DNA from: DATBVX01 sp963696675
GTDB lineage: Bacteria > Pseudomonadota > Gammaproteobacteria > Steroidobacterales > Steroidobacteraceae
Direction of reading: 5' to 3'
Assembly (NCBI GenBank): GCA_963696675.1
Contig: CAVOLM010000024.1
Span: 62,001-126,000, forward strand
Length of the DNA stretch: 64,000 bases
Shown here: positions 40,104 to 52,013 of the stretch, piece by piece
How the letters are laid out: the number at the start of each line of letters is the position of its first letter
How positions within the stretch are numbered: the first letter of the stretch is position 1
Notes under the pieces: generated by a model
Seen by the model: the letters and a program-made list of their open reading frames with translations, nothing else
Told to the model about the DNA's origin: nothing
Databases searched by the model: none
Program-made: the position numbers and the translations under genes

Positions 40104-40955
40104 ATGGGCGAGCGGATTCAGAAGGTGCTGGCGCGCGCCGGGGTGGCATCGCGCCGACAGGTCGAAGAGTGGATCAAGGCCGGCCGCCTTGCGATCAACG
40201 GCGTGCCGGCAACCCTGGGCGCGCAACTCCGTTCGCGGGACAAAGTCACGCTGGATGGGCGTACCGTCCGGCTGCGTGAACCGGAATCGGCGGCGCGAGT
40301 CGTCGTCTATCATCGCACCCCGGGCCGCGAGCTGACTCCCTCCGAGTCAGCGGAGTCCGGGCGTCTGTTCGACAAGCTCCCCAAGCGCGCCGGCCGCCGC
40401 TGGGTGCCGATCAGCCCGTTACCGCCGAATGACGGGGGGCTGGAGCTGCTGACGAGCGATGGCGACCTGGCGCAGAGCCTCATGCGTCGGTTGACGACGT
40501 TACGTGTCGTCTTCTCGGTCCGTGTGCGCGGCGTCCTCAATGAGCAGCAGCTTGCCCGTCTGCAGTCGGGCGTCATCGACGAGGAGTCAACCCTTGAGAT
40601 CGAGTCGATCGAATCTGCGGGCGGTGAAGGTGTCAATCGCTGGTATACCTTGAGTACGCGCGGTGCGCGGGCGCGTGATGTGCACCGCCTGATGGATGCG
40701 GCGGGTATCGAAGTCAGCCGGCTGATGCGCATCGGCCTGGGTCCGGTACGCATGGATCGCGCACTGGCGCGAGAACGGTTTCGCGCCCTGACCTCCGGAG
40801 AGACTGCGCAGGTCTATGAGAGCGCTGGTATGACGGTGGCGGCAGCGATGCCACGGCCGTCAGGGCGAGCGGCATCGCGTCCCGCTCGAGGTCGCAGCGG
40901 TGCAACGCTGGCCCGTGCCAAACGTGCGGGTCAGCGTCAGCGGCATCGGCAGTAA
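40104..40955 (+). CDS. RluB/RsuA-family protein lacking the catalytic aspartate
   Basis: 283 residues, uninterrupted. N-terminal S4 RNA-binding domain (MGERIQKVLARAGVASRRQV; GRLAINGVPATLG), then a pseudouridine-synthase-like domain aligned with RluB throughout: DKLPKRAGRRWVPI, ELLTSDGDLAQSLM, GEGVNRWYTLS, VSRLMRIGLGPVRM, and a basic C-terminal tail as in RluB. The catalytic motif that should read GRLD is SPLP here, the conserved active-site Tyr after it is Phe (VVFSVRV), and the YxKPxG loop is YHRTPG. It follows scpB where rluB normally sits. It may be an RNA-binding protein without isomerase activity; the known rRNA target of RluB is 23S U2605. Confidence 0.85.
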   Translation: MGERIQKVLARAGVASRRQVEEWIKAGRLAINGVPATLGAQLRSRDKVTLDGRTVRLREPESAARVVVYHRTPGRELTPSESAESGRLFDKLPKRAGRRWVPISPLPPNDGGLELLTSDGDLAQSLMRRLTTLRVVFSVRVRGVLNEQQLARLQSGVIDEESTLEIESIESAGGEGVNRWYTLSTRGARARDVHRLMDAAGIEVSRLMRIGLGPVRMDRALARERFRALTSGETAQVYESAGMTVAAAMPRPSGRAASRPARGRSGATLARAKRAGQRQRHRQ

Positions 40956-40985
40956 CGGATGATCGCCACGGCGCACTGCGCTGCA

Positions 40986-41738
40986 TCAGAAGCAGTCGAA
41001 ACTCTGCCCGGAGATACCGCGACTGGCAGGACCCAGAAGATAGAGATAAGGGCCGACGAGAGCGGCAGGATCGGGCAGTGCGCTTCTGTCCTCCGCGGGG
41101 TATGCCTGCAGGCGCATGAGTGTGCGTGCGCGCACCGGGTTGATGCAATTGACGCGGATAGGAGTAGAGGCCAGCTCGTCGGCGAGCACCTGCGCAAGCC
41201 CCTCGACCGCGAACTTGGAGACGGCGTACGCACCCCACAGTGCGCGGCCGCGCCGACCCACACTGCTCGAGGTGAAGAGCACGCTGGCATCGGATGACTT
41301 GCGAAGGAGCGGCAGACACACCTGCGTGAGCGCGAACTCCGCTGTGACGTTGACGTGCAGGACCTGGGTCCAGGTCGGCACGTCATAGTGATCGATCGGG
41401 CTCAACTGCCCGAGTACTGCAGCGTTGTGCAGCAGGCCATCGAGTCGCCGGTAGGTGCTCTCAATCCCCGCCGCGACCGCGTCGTAGTCGTTCGCCAGTG
41501 CCCTTTCCAGATTCAGCGGGGCAATACTCGGCTTCGGTCCATTTGCGGCCAGGATCTGATCGTGGGTCGCCTCGAGCTTGCGTACCGTTCGGCCACTCAG
41601 GATCACCGTCGCGCCATGTGCCGCCAGCGCGAGGGCGACTGCTCGGCCAATCCCATCACCGGCCCCGGTGACGAGAATGATGCGCTCGCGCAACTCGCCG
41701 CTGGATGGCTGGTAGTTCTTGAGATCGATGGCGGCCAA
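40986..41738 (-). CDS. Short-chain dehydrogenase/reductase, YciK type
   Basis: 250 residues, uninterrupted. Rossmann motif VTGAGDGIGRAVALAL (about 24-39), NAA at about 110, catalytic Ser in LFTSSSVGRRGRALWG, YxxxK in AYAVSKFAVEGLAQVL (about 178-193), and CINPVRARTLMR. The N-terminal DYxP-like start (LKNYQPSSGELRERIILVTG) and the end match the YciK family of SDRs, whose substrate is unknown. Runs with rmuC, gph and ubiG on the minus strand; 5 bases separate it from rmuC. Confidence 0.87.
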   Translation of the reverse strand: MAAIDLKNYQPSSGELRERIILVTGAGDGIGRAVALALAAHGATVILSGRTVRKLEATHDQILAANGPKPSIAPLNLERALANDYDAVAAGIESTYRRLDGLLHNAAVLGQLSPIDHYDVPTWTQVLHVNVTAEFALTQVCLPLLRKSSDASVLFTSSSVGRRGRALWGAYAVSKFAVEGLAQVLADELASTPIRVNCINPVRARTLMRLQAYPAEDRSALPDPAALVGPYLYLLGPASRGISGQSFDCF

Positions 41739-41743
41739 ATGAC

Positions 41744-43030
41744 TCAGGACTCCGCGGATTGGTCCGGCGAATCGCTGCTCGGCGTTCTCGCGAGCTTGTC
41801 GACCGGATCGAGTACTTCGAGGTTGCGATCAGGCTTCAAACCGAGGTCGGTAAATCGGCGCGCGGCCGGCAGCACTTGTCGTTCGAGCGAGCCGACGGCG
41901 CTGTTGTAGGCTTCGACGCTCGCATCGAGGCTCTTGCCGATCCTGCCGAGATGAGCCCCGAAGACGCTCAGTCGTCGATAGAGCTCCTCACCCAGATCGC
42001 GGATGGTTTCGGCATTTTGCGCCAGCGCCAGCTGGCGCCAGCCATACGCGATCGCCTTGAGCATGGCGATGAAGCTGGTCGGCGTTGCGAGGATGACGTT
42101 CTGGCGAATCGCTTCATCGAGCAGCCCCGGGTTCTCGTTGAGCGCTGCGGCGAGAAACTGGTCACCCGGTATGAACAGGATGACGAAATCCGGGCTCTTC
42201 TCGAATTGCTTCCAGTATGCCTTGCCCGCGAGCGCACGCACCCGTTCGGCGAGCAGTTGCCCGTGCCGGCGCAAGGCGAGCACGCGTGCTTCGTCCGTGG
42301 ACGCATCGACGGCTTCCAGGTACGCGGCGAGCGGGGTCTTGACGTCCACGACGAGATCGCGCCCATCCGGCATGTGAATGATGAGATCGGGACGCAGCGC
42401 CCCTTCATCACCGGCCGTGTGCGCCTGTTCGGTGAAATCGCAATGGGGCGTCATGCCGGCGAGCTCGACCAGGCGACGCAAGGACATCTCGCCCCACTGG
42501 CCGCGCACTTCCGGCCGGCGCAGCGCGTTCACCAGGTTGCGCGTCTCGCGCTGCAGGGCGGACTGGCTCTGATTGACGGACTCGAGGTACTGGCGCATGG
42601 CGCCGAAGGCTTCGTGCCGGTCCTTCTCGATGCTCGCGATCTGCGACTGCGTTCGGCCCAGCGCCTCCTGGATGGGCTTGAGCATCGATTCGATGCTCTG
42701 CTCTCGCTCCCTGAGCGCATGGGTGGCCTGCAGTTGCTGTTGGCCCAGGTTTTCGTGCGCGAGCTTCAGAAACACCTCGCTGTTGCTGCGCAGGGTGGCG
42801 CGCGCCAGGCCATCGAAGGCGACCGTGAGCCGCTCCTGGGCGCGCTCCAGCGCGCTGTTACGCTCCTGCTCGAGCGCTTCCTGGGACTTGAGCCGGGCAC
42901 GGGCATTCTCCAGCTCGAGCCCGAGTCGTTGCTGGGCGCGGGAGGCGCGCAAAGCCATCACCAGCCAACCGAGGATGAAGCCGATCCCCACGGCGAACGC
43001 AATCCAGATCCACAGTGTATTCATCGTCAT
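41744..43030 (-). CDS. rmuC: DNA recombination protein RmuC
   Basis: Putative nuclease-fold protein limiting DNA inversions. Starting at the ATG at 43030, which overlaps the gph stop as ATGA, gives 428 residues: a membrane anchor (TLWIWIAFAVGIGFILGWLV, about 4-23), a long coiled coil rich in Arg, Glu, Gln and Ala (to about 150), then the RmuC domain (RGQWGEMSLRRLVELAGM; DLVVDVKTPLAAYLEAVDA; FVILFIPGDQFLAAALNENP; NVILATPTSFIAMLKAIAYG). Uninterrupted. An ATG at 43024 is also possible. Confidence 0.9.
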   Translation of the reverse strand: MTMNTLWIWIAFAVGIGFILGWLVMALRASRAQQRLGLELENARARLKSQEALEQERNSALERAQERLTVAFDGLARATLRSNSEVFLKLAHENLGQQQLQATHALREREQSIESMLKPIQEALGRTQSQIASIEKDRHEAFGAMRQYLESVNQSQSALQRETRNLVNALRRPEVRGQWGEMSLRRLVELAGMTPHCDFTEQAHTAGDEGALRPDLIIHMPDGRDLVVDVKTPLAAYLEAVDASTDEARVLALRRHGQLLAERVRALAGKAYWKQFEKSPDFVILFIPGDQFLAAALNENPGLLDEAIRQNVILATPTSFIAMLKAIAYGWRQLALAQNAETIRDLGEELYRRLSVFGAHLGRIGKSLDASVEAYNSAVGSLERQVLPAARRFTDLGLKPDRNLEVLDPVDKLARTPSSDSPDQSAES

Positions 43031-43708
43031 GCTCGCGGCGCCGTGCCGTTCAGCCATCCGATCAGTTCGGAGGGCTCATTGATCAGCGCATCCGCGCCCC
43101 ACGCCTGCGGTTGATCGTGTTCGCCGAGATATCCGAACAGCGCGACGAGGGCGCGCATTCCCGCGGCGTGGGCGGCACGGACATCGCGTTCGGCATCGCC
43201 GACGTACACGCAGTCGCTGCTCCTGATACCGAGCAGAGCGGCCGCGTGCAGCAGTGGGGCTGGGTGAGGCTTGCGCTGGGGCAAGGTATCGCCGCTCACG
43301 ATGCAGTTCGCCCGCGTCGAGAGCTGCATTGCTGCGAGCAGCGGTTCGGTGAGGAATGCAGGCTTGTTGGTCACGATGCCCCAGCGCAAGCCGCGCGCAT
43401 CCAGCTGGGCGAGGACCGCTTCGAATCCCGGAAAGAGCCTGGTTTCGGCAGCGATATCCGCGCTGTACAACTCGAGAAACCGGGCACGCAGGCTTGCCCA
43501 CCCGTTCATCGTCGGCGTCCGGAAATCCGGTTCGCACCAACGCCAGGGCGCCATGCGAGACATGCGGGCGAATCTGGGCGAAGGGAATCTCGCGCTCGCC
43601 TTGCTCCCTGCGTAGTCGGTTGAGGGCTTGCGCCATGTCGGGTGCCGTATCGAGCAAAGTGCCGTCGAGATCGAACAGCACGCCGCTGACAGCGCTGCGC
43701 GCGGCCAT
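43027..43708 (-). CDS. gph: Phosphoglycolate phosphatase, HAD family (frame broken once)
   Basis: HAD-superfamily phosphatase that removes 2-phosphoglycolate from DNA repair. It starts MAARSAVSGVLFDLDGTLLD (motif I DLDGT), with the cap helices (MAQALNRLRREQGE), a frame change near 43520, then WGIVTNKPAFLTEPLLAAM (motif II Thr), RKPHPAPLLHAAALLG (motif III Lys) and VYVGDAERDVRAAHAAGM (motif IV). About 227 codons, normal length. ubiG-gph adjacency is typical; the gph family label versus other small HAD phosphatases rests mostly on that context. Confidence 0.87.
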
Positions 43709-43756
43709 CACGCTCCGGCACGCGTGAGATGCGCGAGGTAGTTCACCGTTGCATCG

Positions 43757-44419
43757 TCACTCTGTAGAAAGCGCCGGCGTGATCGGGTTGTATTCGATCC
43801 CCGCAAGATCTACGAGATCGAGGCCGCAGCTTCTGGCCCAGCCGGCAAGCTCGGACGGGCGAATGAAGCGCGCGTATTCGTGCGTGCCGCGCGGCAGCAG
43901 GCGCAAGAGATATTCCGCACCGACGATCGCGAGCAGGAAGGCTTTCAAATTGCGATTGATCGTCGAGATGAACACCTGCCCGCCGGGACGCACCAGGGTG
44001 GCAAGCGCCGAGAGCACCTGGTCCGGCTCCGGGACATGCTCGAGCATTTCCATGCAGGTGATGACGTCGAACTGCCCGGGCGAGGCGGCGGCGAGGTCTT
44101 CAGCCGACGTCAGCCGATACTCCAGTTTTACGCCGCTCTCGAGGGCGTGCAGCTCCGCGACCTGCAAGGCCGCCTGCGCCATGTCGATACCCAGGACGCT
44201 GGCGCCCTTGCGCGCCATCGCTTCGGAAAGGATGCCGCCGCCGCAGCCGACATCGAGGATTCTCGCGCCGGCGAGCGATGCGCGTGCTTCGATGAACGCG
44301 AGGCGCAAGGGATTGAGCTCGTGCAGCGGGCGGAATTCTCCCGCCGGATCCCACCAGCGTTGTGCCAGCGCTTCGAACTTGGCGATCTCGCCGGCATCGA
44401 CGTTGGGGATGGAGTTCAT
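43757..44419 (-). CDS. ubiG: Ubiquinone biosynthesis O-methyltransferase UbiG
   Basis: SAM-dependent enzyme performing both O-methylations in ubiquinone synthesis. 220 residues, uninterrupted: AQRWWDPAGEFRPLHELNPL (the UbiG N-terminal signature, about 16-35), SAM motif ILDVGCGGGILSEAMARKGA (about 54-73), and VITCMEMLEHVPEPDQVL (about 117-134). 48 bases separate it from gph downstream and 15 from the amidohydrolase gene upstream; the presence of ubiquinone implies an aerobic proteobacterium. Confidence 0.94.
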   Translation of the reverse strand: MNSIPNVDAGEIAKFEALAQRWWDPAGEFRPLHELNPLRLAFIEARASLAGARILDVGCGGGILSEAMARKGASVLGIDMAQAALQVAELHALESGVKLEYRLTSAEDLAAASPGQFDVITCMEMLEHVPEPDQVLSALATLVRPGGQVFISTINRNLKAFLLAIVGAEYLLRLLPRGTHEYARFIRPSELAGWARSCGLDLVDLAGIEYNPITPALSTE

Positions 44420-44434
44420 CGTTACCGGTGTTCC

Positions 44435-45766
44435 TCAGGCGGCGCGCTCGGTAAGCGCGGCAATACGTTCGCTCCAGCGTGCCGCATGGTGGCGCAGGCG
44501 ATCCGGATCGAGGCGCGTGAATTGTCCGTCGCCGACCAGGTGCTTGCCGGCGACCCACACGTCACTCACCTGATCACGGCTCGCGGCATAAACAACCTGG
44601 GAAAGCGGTGAGTAGACGGGCAAGGTCGCCGGTGTATCGAGATTCATGCAACACAGGTCCGCCCACTTGCCGGGGAGGAGCGACCCGGTGTCCGAATCGA
44701 GGCCCAGCGCACGAGCTCCGTTGAGTGTCGCCATGCGCAAGGCGGTGGCTGCGTCCAGCACGGTCGGATCGTGGCTGTGGCCCTTGGCAAGCAAGGCAGC
44801 CAGGCGCATTTCGCCCACCATATCGAGGCTGTTGTTGCTCGCTGCGCCGTCGGTGCCGAGTGCGACATTGAGTCCCGCGGCCAGCATCGCGCCGACCGGC
44901 GCCATACCGTTGCCGAGCTTGAGGTTCGATGCCGGACAATGAACTACCGGCATGCCGGCCTGCGCGGCGGTCGCGATGTCCGTGGCTTCGGCCTGAGCGA
45001 AGTGCACTCCGATGAGGCGCGGCGAAAGAAGGCCCAGACGGCTCAGGCGCTCGATCGGGCGCACACCGTGCACTGCGAGGGATTGCTCGATTTCCGCCAC
45101 GCTCTCATGAAGGTGAATCATCACCGTCGCATCGAGCTCGTCGGCGTAGATGCGAATACGCTCGAACGTCGCATCGCTCACGAGATAAGGCGAGTGCGGC
45201 CCGAGCGCAGTGCTGATGAGTGGGTGATCGCGCCAGGCGTCGTGGAGCGCAAGGCCCTGCGAGAGATAGTCGTCTGCGCCGCCTGCCCAGGGCGCGGGAA
45301 AGTCAGCAATCGGCGCTCCGATACAGGCTCGTACGTGCAGTTCGGCGGCGACGCGCGCGCTCTCTTCCGGAAAGAAGTACCAGTCCGCGACGCAGGTTGT
45401 GCCGGCGAGCAGCATCTCTGCAAATGCGAGCTCCGTGCCTGCACGCACGAATTCGGCGCTGACCCAGCGTTGCTCGAGCGGAAAGATGCGCCGGCGCAGC
45501 CAGGCGTCGAACGGCAGATCGTCGGCGATCCCCCGCAGCAGGCTCATCGCGGCATGGGTATGGGCATTCACGAATCCTGGTATGAGCACGTGACACGGTC
45601 GGCGCACGTGTTCGCGCGCCGTGAACCGGGCGCGCACCTCGGAGGAAGGCAGCAGCGCCACGATTCGACCGCCGTTGATGGCGATCGCGTGATGCTCGAG
45701 CACGCGGCCATGCGGCTCAACCGGGACGATCCAGCGTGCGTCGATGATGAGATCAATGGATTGCAT
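44435..45766 (-). CDS. TRZ/ATZ amidohydrolase, probable 5-methylthioadenosine/S-adenosylhomocysteine deaminase
   Basis: 443 residues, uninterrupted, amidohydrolase superfamily. Metal ligands are visible: HTHAAMSLLRG (HxH, about 68-78), HLHES (about 216-220), GVHFAQAE and the Asp in ALGTDGAASNNSLDM (about 309-323), with the family pattern LPGKWADLCCMN near the end. The MtaD-like sequence and position next to ubiG and gyrA fit the TRZ/ATZ hydrolase of Pseudomonas and Xanthomonas, which deaminates methylthioadenosine or S-adenosylhomocysteine. S-adenosylhomocysteine from UbiG would be a sensible substrate, but this is inference. Confidence 0.85.
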   Translation of the reverse strand: MQSIDLIIDARWIVPVEPHGRVLEHHAIAINGGRIVALLPSSEVRARFTAREHVRRPCHVLIPGFVNAHTHAAMSLLRGIADDLPFDAWLRRRIFPLEQRWVSAEFVRAGTELAFAEMLLAGTTCVADWYFFPEESARVAAELHVRACIGAPIADFPAPWAGGADDYLSQGLALHDAWRDHPLISTALGPHSPYLVSDATFERIRIYADELDATVMIHLHESVAEIEQSLAVHGVRPIERLSRLGLLSPRLIGVHFAQAEATDIATAAQAGMPVVHCPASNLKLGNGMAPVGAMLAAGLNVALGTDGAASNNSLDMVGEMRLAALLAKGHSHDPTVLDAATALRMATLNGARALGLDSDTGSLLPGKWADLCCMNLDTPATLPVYSPLSQVVYAASRDQVSDVWVAGKHLVGDGQFTRLDPDRLRHHAARWSERIAALTERAA

Positions 45767-45862
45767 GCGTACCGTGGCGGGCGAGGTTCGAGCTCAGTGG
45801 GGAGCCTGTCTGAAATGAGCGCAAGTATAGCGGCGCCGCCTCGCGCCGACACGCTGTGCAGG

Positions 45863-45891
45863 TTCGGTGGGGTGACTCGCTGTGATAAGAT
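45863..45891 (+). promoter_or_regulatory. Candidate promoter for gyrA
   Basis: TAAGAT at 45886-45891 with a weak -35 TTCGGT at 45863-45868, 17 bases apart, 82 bases upstream of gyrA. Transcription from it would start near 45898. Confidence 0.3.
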
Positions 45892-45907
45892 TGCGCGCTT
45901 TCTACTC

Positions 45908-45921
45908 CACTTGAAAAAGTG
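45908..45921 (+). other. Hairpin with GAAA loop in the gyrA leader
   Basis: CACTT and AAGTG pair perfectly around GAAA, a GNRA-type tetraloop, followed by CTTTCTT. If the upstream candidate promoter is right, this hairpin is at the very 5' end of the gyrA mRNA and could stabilise it. Confidence 0.4.
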
Positions 45922-45973
45922 CTTTCTTGGCCACGCTCCCGGCACAGTCCGGAGCTCGATAACGGACCCCTGA

Positions 45974-48566
<2,593 letters not shown>

Positions 48567-48612
48567 TACACTTCTTGCGCCTCTTTTGTAGTGCGCTCAG
48601 CACGGGAAATTC

Positions 48613-49692
48613 ATGCGTGTTTTCAACTTCAGCGCCGGGCCCGCCGCGCTGCCTCTGGAAGTCCTCGAACAGGCACGGGATGAGCTGATCGACTGGCAGG
48701 GCAGCGGCATGTCCGTGATGGAGATCAGCCACCGCAGCAAGGCGTTCATCGCCGTCGCCCAGAAGGCCGAAGCGGACCTGCGCGAGCTGCTGTCTGTGCC
48801 CGCCAACTACAAGGTGCTGTTCCTGCAGGGCGGCGCGACCGGGCAGTTCTCGGCGATTCCCCTGAATCTGGCGACCCAGGAGTCTGTGGTCGACTACGTC
48901 AATACCGGCAGCTGGTCGAAGAAGGCGCTCGGCGACGCGCGGCGGTATTGCAAGGTCAATGTCGTCGCCGATGCCGCCGACTCCGGCTACAACACGATCC
49001 CCGCCGTCTCCGGCTGGAAGCGCACCCCGGATGCGGCATATCTGCACTACACGCCGAACGAAACCATCGGCGGGGTCGAGTTTCATTTCGTGCCCGATAT
49101 CGGTGCAACGCCACTGGTCGCGGACATGTCCTCGACGTTGTTGTCGCGCCCGATCGATGTGTCGAAATTCGGGCTGATCTACGCCGGCGCGCAGAAGAAC
49201 ATGGGTCCCTCGGGCCTCACGCTGGTGATCGTGCGCGACGATCTGATCGGGCATGCGCGACCGGAAACCCCGCTGGTGTTCGACTACAAGGGCATGGCGG
49301 ATGAAGGCTCCATGCTCAACACGCCGCCGACCTTCGGCTGGTACTTCGCCGGCCTGGTCTTCCAGTGGCTGAAGCGCCAGGGCGGTCTCGCCGCGATGGC
49401 GGAGCTCAATCGGGCCAAGGCCGCAAAGCTGTACGCCGCGATCGACGGCTCAGGGTTCTACCGCAATCCGGTCGCCAAGGACTGCCGCTCATGGATGAAC
49501 GTGCCCTTCACGCTGGCGCGGCCCGAGCTCGACAAGCAGTTCATCGCCGAAGCGAAGACCGCAGGGCTCACGAATCTCGAGGGCCATCGTTCCGTCGGCG
49601 GCATGCGCGCGAGTCTCTACAACGCCATGCCGATCGCGGGCGTGAATGCGCTGGTGGAGTTCATGCAGGACTTTGCGAGGAAGAATGGCTAG
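48613..49692 (+). CDS. serC: Phosphoserine aminotransferase SerC
   Basis: PLP enzyme of serine synthesis (and of pyridoxal phosphate synthesis in some bacteria). 359 residues, uninterrupted: MRVFNFSAGPAALPLEVLEQ, FLQGGATGQFSAIPLNL, the PLP lysine in LIYAGAQKNMGPSGLTLVI (about residue 197), and SVGGMRASLYNAMPIAGV at the C-terminus. Follows gyrA as in Pseudomonas and Xanthomonas; serA comes next after 29 bases, so consecutive steps of one pathway sit together. Confidence 0.96.
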   Translation: MRVFNFSAGPAALPLEVLEQARDELIDWQGSGMSVMEISHRSKAFIAVAQKAEADLRELLSVPANYKVLFLQGGATGQFSAIPLNLATQESVVDYVNTGSWSKKALGDARRYCKVNVVADAADSGYNTIPAVSGWKRTPDAAYLHYTPNETIGGVEFHFVPDIGATPLVADMSSTLLSRPIDVSKFGLIYAGAQKNMGPSGLTLVIVRDDLIGHARPETPLVFDYKGMADEGSMLNTPPTFGWYFAGLVFQWLKRQGGLAAMAELNRAKAAKLYAAIDGSGFYRNPVAKDCRSWMNVPFTLARPELDKQFIAEAKTAGLTNLEGHRSVGGMRASLYNAMPIAGVNALVEFMQDFARKNG

Positions 49693-49721
49693 CACCGCAA
49701 TCGACATGCACCGCAAGACGC

Positions 49722-50893
49722 ATGACGTTCAAGATTCTGACGCTCAACAACATCTCGATCCGCGGCCTGGAGCGGCTGCCGCGCGACCGCTACGAGATCG
49801 CATCCGAGATCGGCCATCCGGACGCCGTCCTGGTGCGCTCCGCTGACATGCACAAGATGGTGATTCCGGATTCGGTCAAGGCGGTCGGGCGTGCGGGCGC
49901 CGGCGTCAACAACATCCCGGTCGCAAGCCTCAGCAAGCGCGGCATTCCGGTGTTCAATTCGCCGGGCGCGAATGCAAACGCGGTGAAGGAACTGGTGATC
50001 GCCGGGATGTTTCTCGCGGCGCGCAACATCTGCCAGGCGTGGGCGTACGTACGCGCCCTCGAGGGCGACGATCACGCGGTCGAAGAGGCGGTCGAGAAGG
50101 GCAAGAAGAAATTCGTCGGCTTCGAGCTCCCGGGCCGGACGCTGGGCGTCGTCGGACTCGGCGCCATCGGCGTCGAGGTTGCCAATGCCGCCCTGGGTCT
50201 GAGAATGAAAGTGCTGGGCTACGACCCGCAGATCACCGTGCAGCGCGCCTGGCAGCTTTCGTCGGGTGTCGAGCAGGCGGTCAGCCTCGATGACCTGTTT
50301 GCGCGCTCCGACCTGATCAGCGTGCATGTGCCGCTGAATGACGCCACGCGCAGACTCGTCAACGCCGCGCGCCTGCGTCTGATGCGCAAGGGCGGCGTGA
50401 TCCTGAATTTCGCGCGGGCGCCGATCGTCGACGAAACTGCGATCGTCGAAGCGCTCGATCAGGGTCGGCTGCAATCGTACGTGTGTGACTTTCCGAGTAA
50501 CGCCGATCCGCAACCATCCGCGGGTCGTCGCGCTGCCGCATCTCGGCGCCTCGACCGAGGAAGCCGAGGAGAACTGCGCGATCATGGTCGCCGACACGGT
50601 GCGCGACTTTCTCGAGCACGGCAACGTTCGCAACTCGGTGAACTTCCCGGAAGCGATCCTGCCTCGCACCAACGGCGGTCAACGCATCGCGATCGCCAAT
50701 GACAACGTGCCCAACATGGTGGGCCAGATCTCCACCTGTCTCGCCACGGCCAAGCTCAACATCGCCGACCTTCTCAACAAGTCGCGCGGCGAGCTGGCGT
50801 ACACGCTGATCGACACCGATGCGCAGATTCCTGCCGAGGTGTTCGAACGGATGTCGCGGCATCGAGGGCGTGCTCTCGGCACGGATACTCTGA
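49722..50893 (+). CDS. serA: Phosphoglycerate dehydrogenase SerA (frame broken)
   Basis: First enzyme of serine synthesis. About 390 codons: MTFKILTLNNISIRGLERLP, VGRAGAGVNNIPVASLSKRG, NAD-binding LGVVGLGAIGVEVANAALGL (about 142-161), SDLISVHVPLNDATRRLVNA, then after a break near 50505 NHPRVVALPHLGASTEEAEE (catalytic His in PHLGAST) and a C-terminal ACT domain (MVGQISTCLATAKLNIADLL) that would give serine feedback. A last break near 50850 leads to IEGVLSARIL and TGA at 50891-50893. Placement between serC and pheA is less usual than elsewhere in the gene order. Confidence 0.93.
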
Positions 50894-50896
50894 GCA

Positions 50897-52010
50897 ATGG
50901 CGCGCAAGCCATCGAAGCGCGCCCAGACGCCGAAGCTCGAGGAGCTGCGTGACAGCATTGACGCCGTGGACGCGCAGATTCATGCGCTGATCAGCCAGCG
51001 TGCACGACTCGCGCGCGAAGCGGGCATCTCCAAGCACGCAGGACGGACACACCGTCGATTTCTACCGCCCGGAGCGCGAGGCGCAGGTGTTACGCCTGGC
51101 GCTGGAACGCAACCAGGGGCCGCTGCGCAACGAAGAGGTGCTGCGGCTGTTTCGCGAGATCATGTCGGCGTGCCTGGCGCAGGAGGACCCGCTGAAGGTC
51201 GGCTTCCTGGGTCCGGAAGGCACCTTTACGCAGGCGGCGGTTTTCAAGCATTTCGGCCATTCGGTGCGCGCGTTGCCGCTCGCCACCATCGATGAGGTGT
51301 TTCACGAAGTCGAGGCCGGTGTTGCGGACTTCGGCGTGGTGCCGATCGAGAATTCCACTGAAGGCACGGTCAACAATACCCTGGACCGCTTTCTCGCTTC
51401 ACCGGCGCGAATCTGCGGCGAGGTCGAGCTGCGCATCCACCAATACCTGATGGGCCGCATGGATGCCCTGGCGGACGTGCAACGCGTGTGCTCGCATCAA
51501 CAGTCGCTCGCGCAGTGCCGCGGATGGCTGGAGGAGTATCTGCCCGGCGTGGAACGGGTTGCGGTGTCGAGCAATGCCGAAGGCGCGCGTCGCGCACGCG
51601 ATGAAAAGGGCACGGCGGCGATTGCCGGCGAAGCTGCCGCGGAGGTCTACGACCTCAAGGTCCTGGTGGCGCAGATCGAGGACCGGCCGGACAACACGAC
51701 GCGCTTCCTGGTCGTCGGGCGCAAGACTTTCCGACCGAGCGGCAAAGACAAGACGACACTCCTGATGTCCGCTGCGCATACAGATTCGCCGGGCGCGCTG
51801 TATCGGCTGCTCGAGCCGCTCGCCAAGGCGGCGATCAACGTGACACGGATCGAATCGCGACCGTCGCATCGGCGCAAGTGGGACTACGTGTTCTTCCTGG
51901 ACGTCGAGGGCCATGCCGAGGATCGCAAGCTGGCAAAGGCCCTGGCGCAGCTCAAGCGGCGCGCCTCGCTGTTTCGCGTTCTCGGGTCCTATCCGCAGGC
52001 AGTGCAGTAG
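50897..52010 (+). CDS. pheA: Bifunctional chorismate mutase/prephenate dehydratase PheA (frame broken once)
   Basis: Converts chorismate to phenylpyruvate in phenylalanine synthesis. N-terminal chorismate mutase (LEELRDSIDAVDAQIHALIS, about 14-33; FYRPEREAQVL after a break near 51040), prephenate dehydratase (VGFLGPEGTFTQAAVFKHFG; VVPIENSTEGTVNNTLDRFL; DKGTAAIAGEAAAEVY; DNTTRFLVVGRK), and an ACT regulatory domain (SPGALYRLLEPLAKAAINVT with the ESRPS motif), so phenylalanine feedback is expected. About 371 codons. 3 bases after serA, 3 before hisC. Confidence 0.94.
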
Positions 52011-52013
52011 CGA

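Noticed and set aside
41759..43114. A 451-codon open frame on the plus strand through rmuC
   Set aside because: Mirror of the rmuC codon pattern; the minus strand has recognisable RmuC motifs and a membrane anchor.
44771..45973. A 400-codon open frame opposite the amidohydrolase gene
   Set aside because: Antisense shadow; the minus strand has the HxH and GTDG metal motifs of amidohydrolases.
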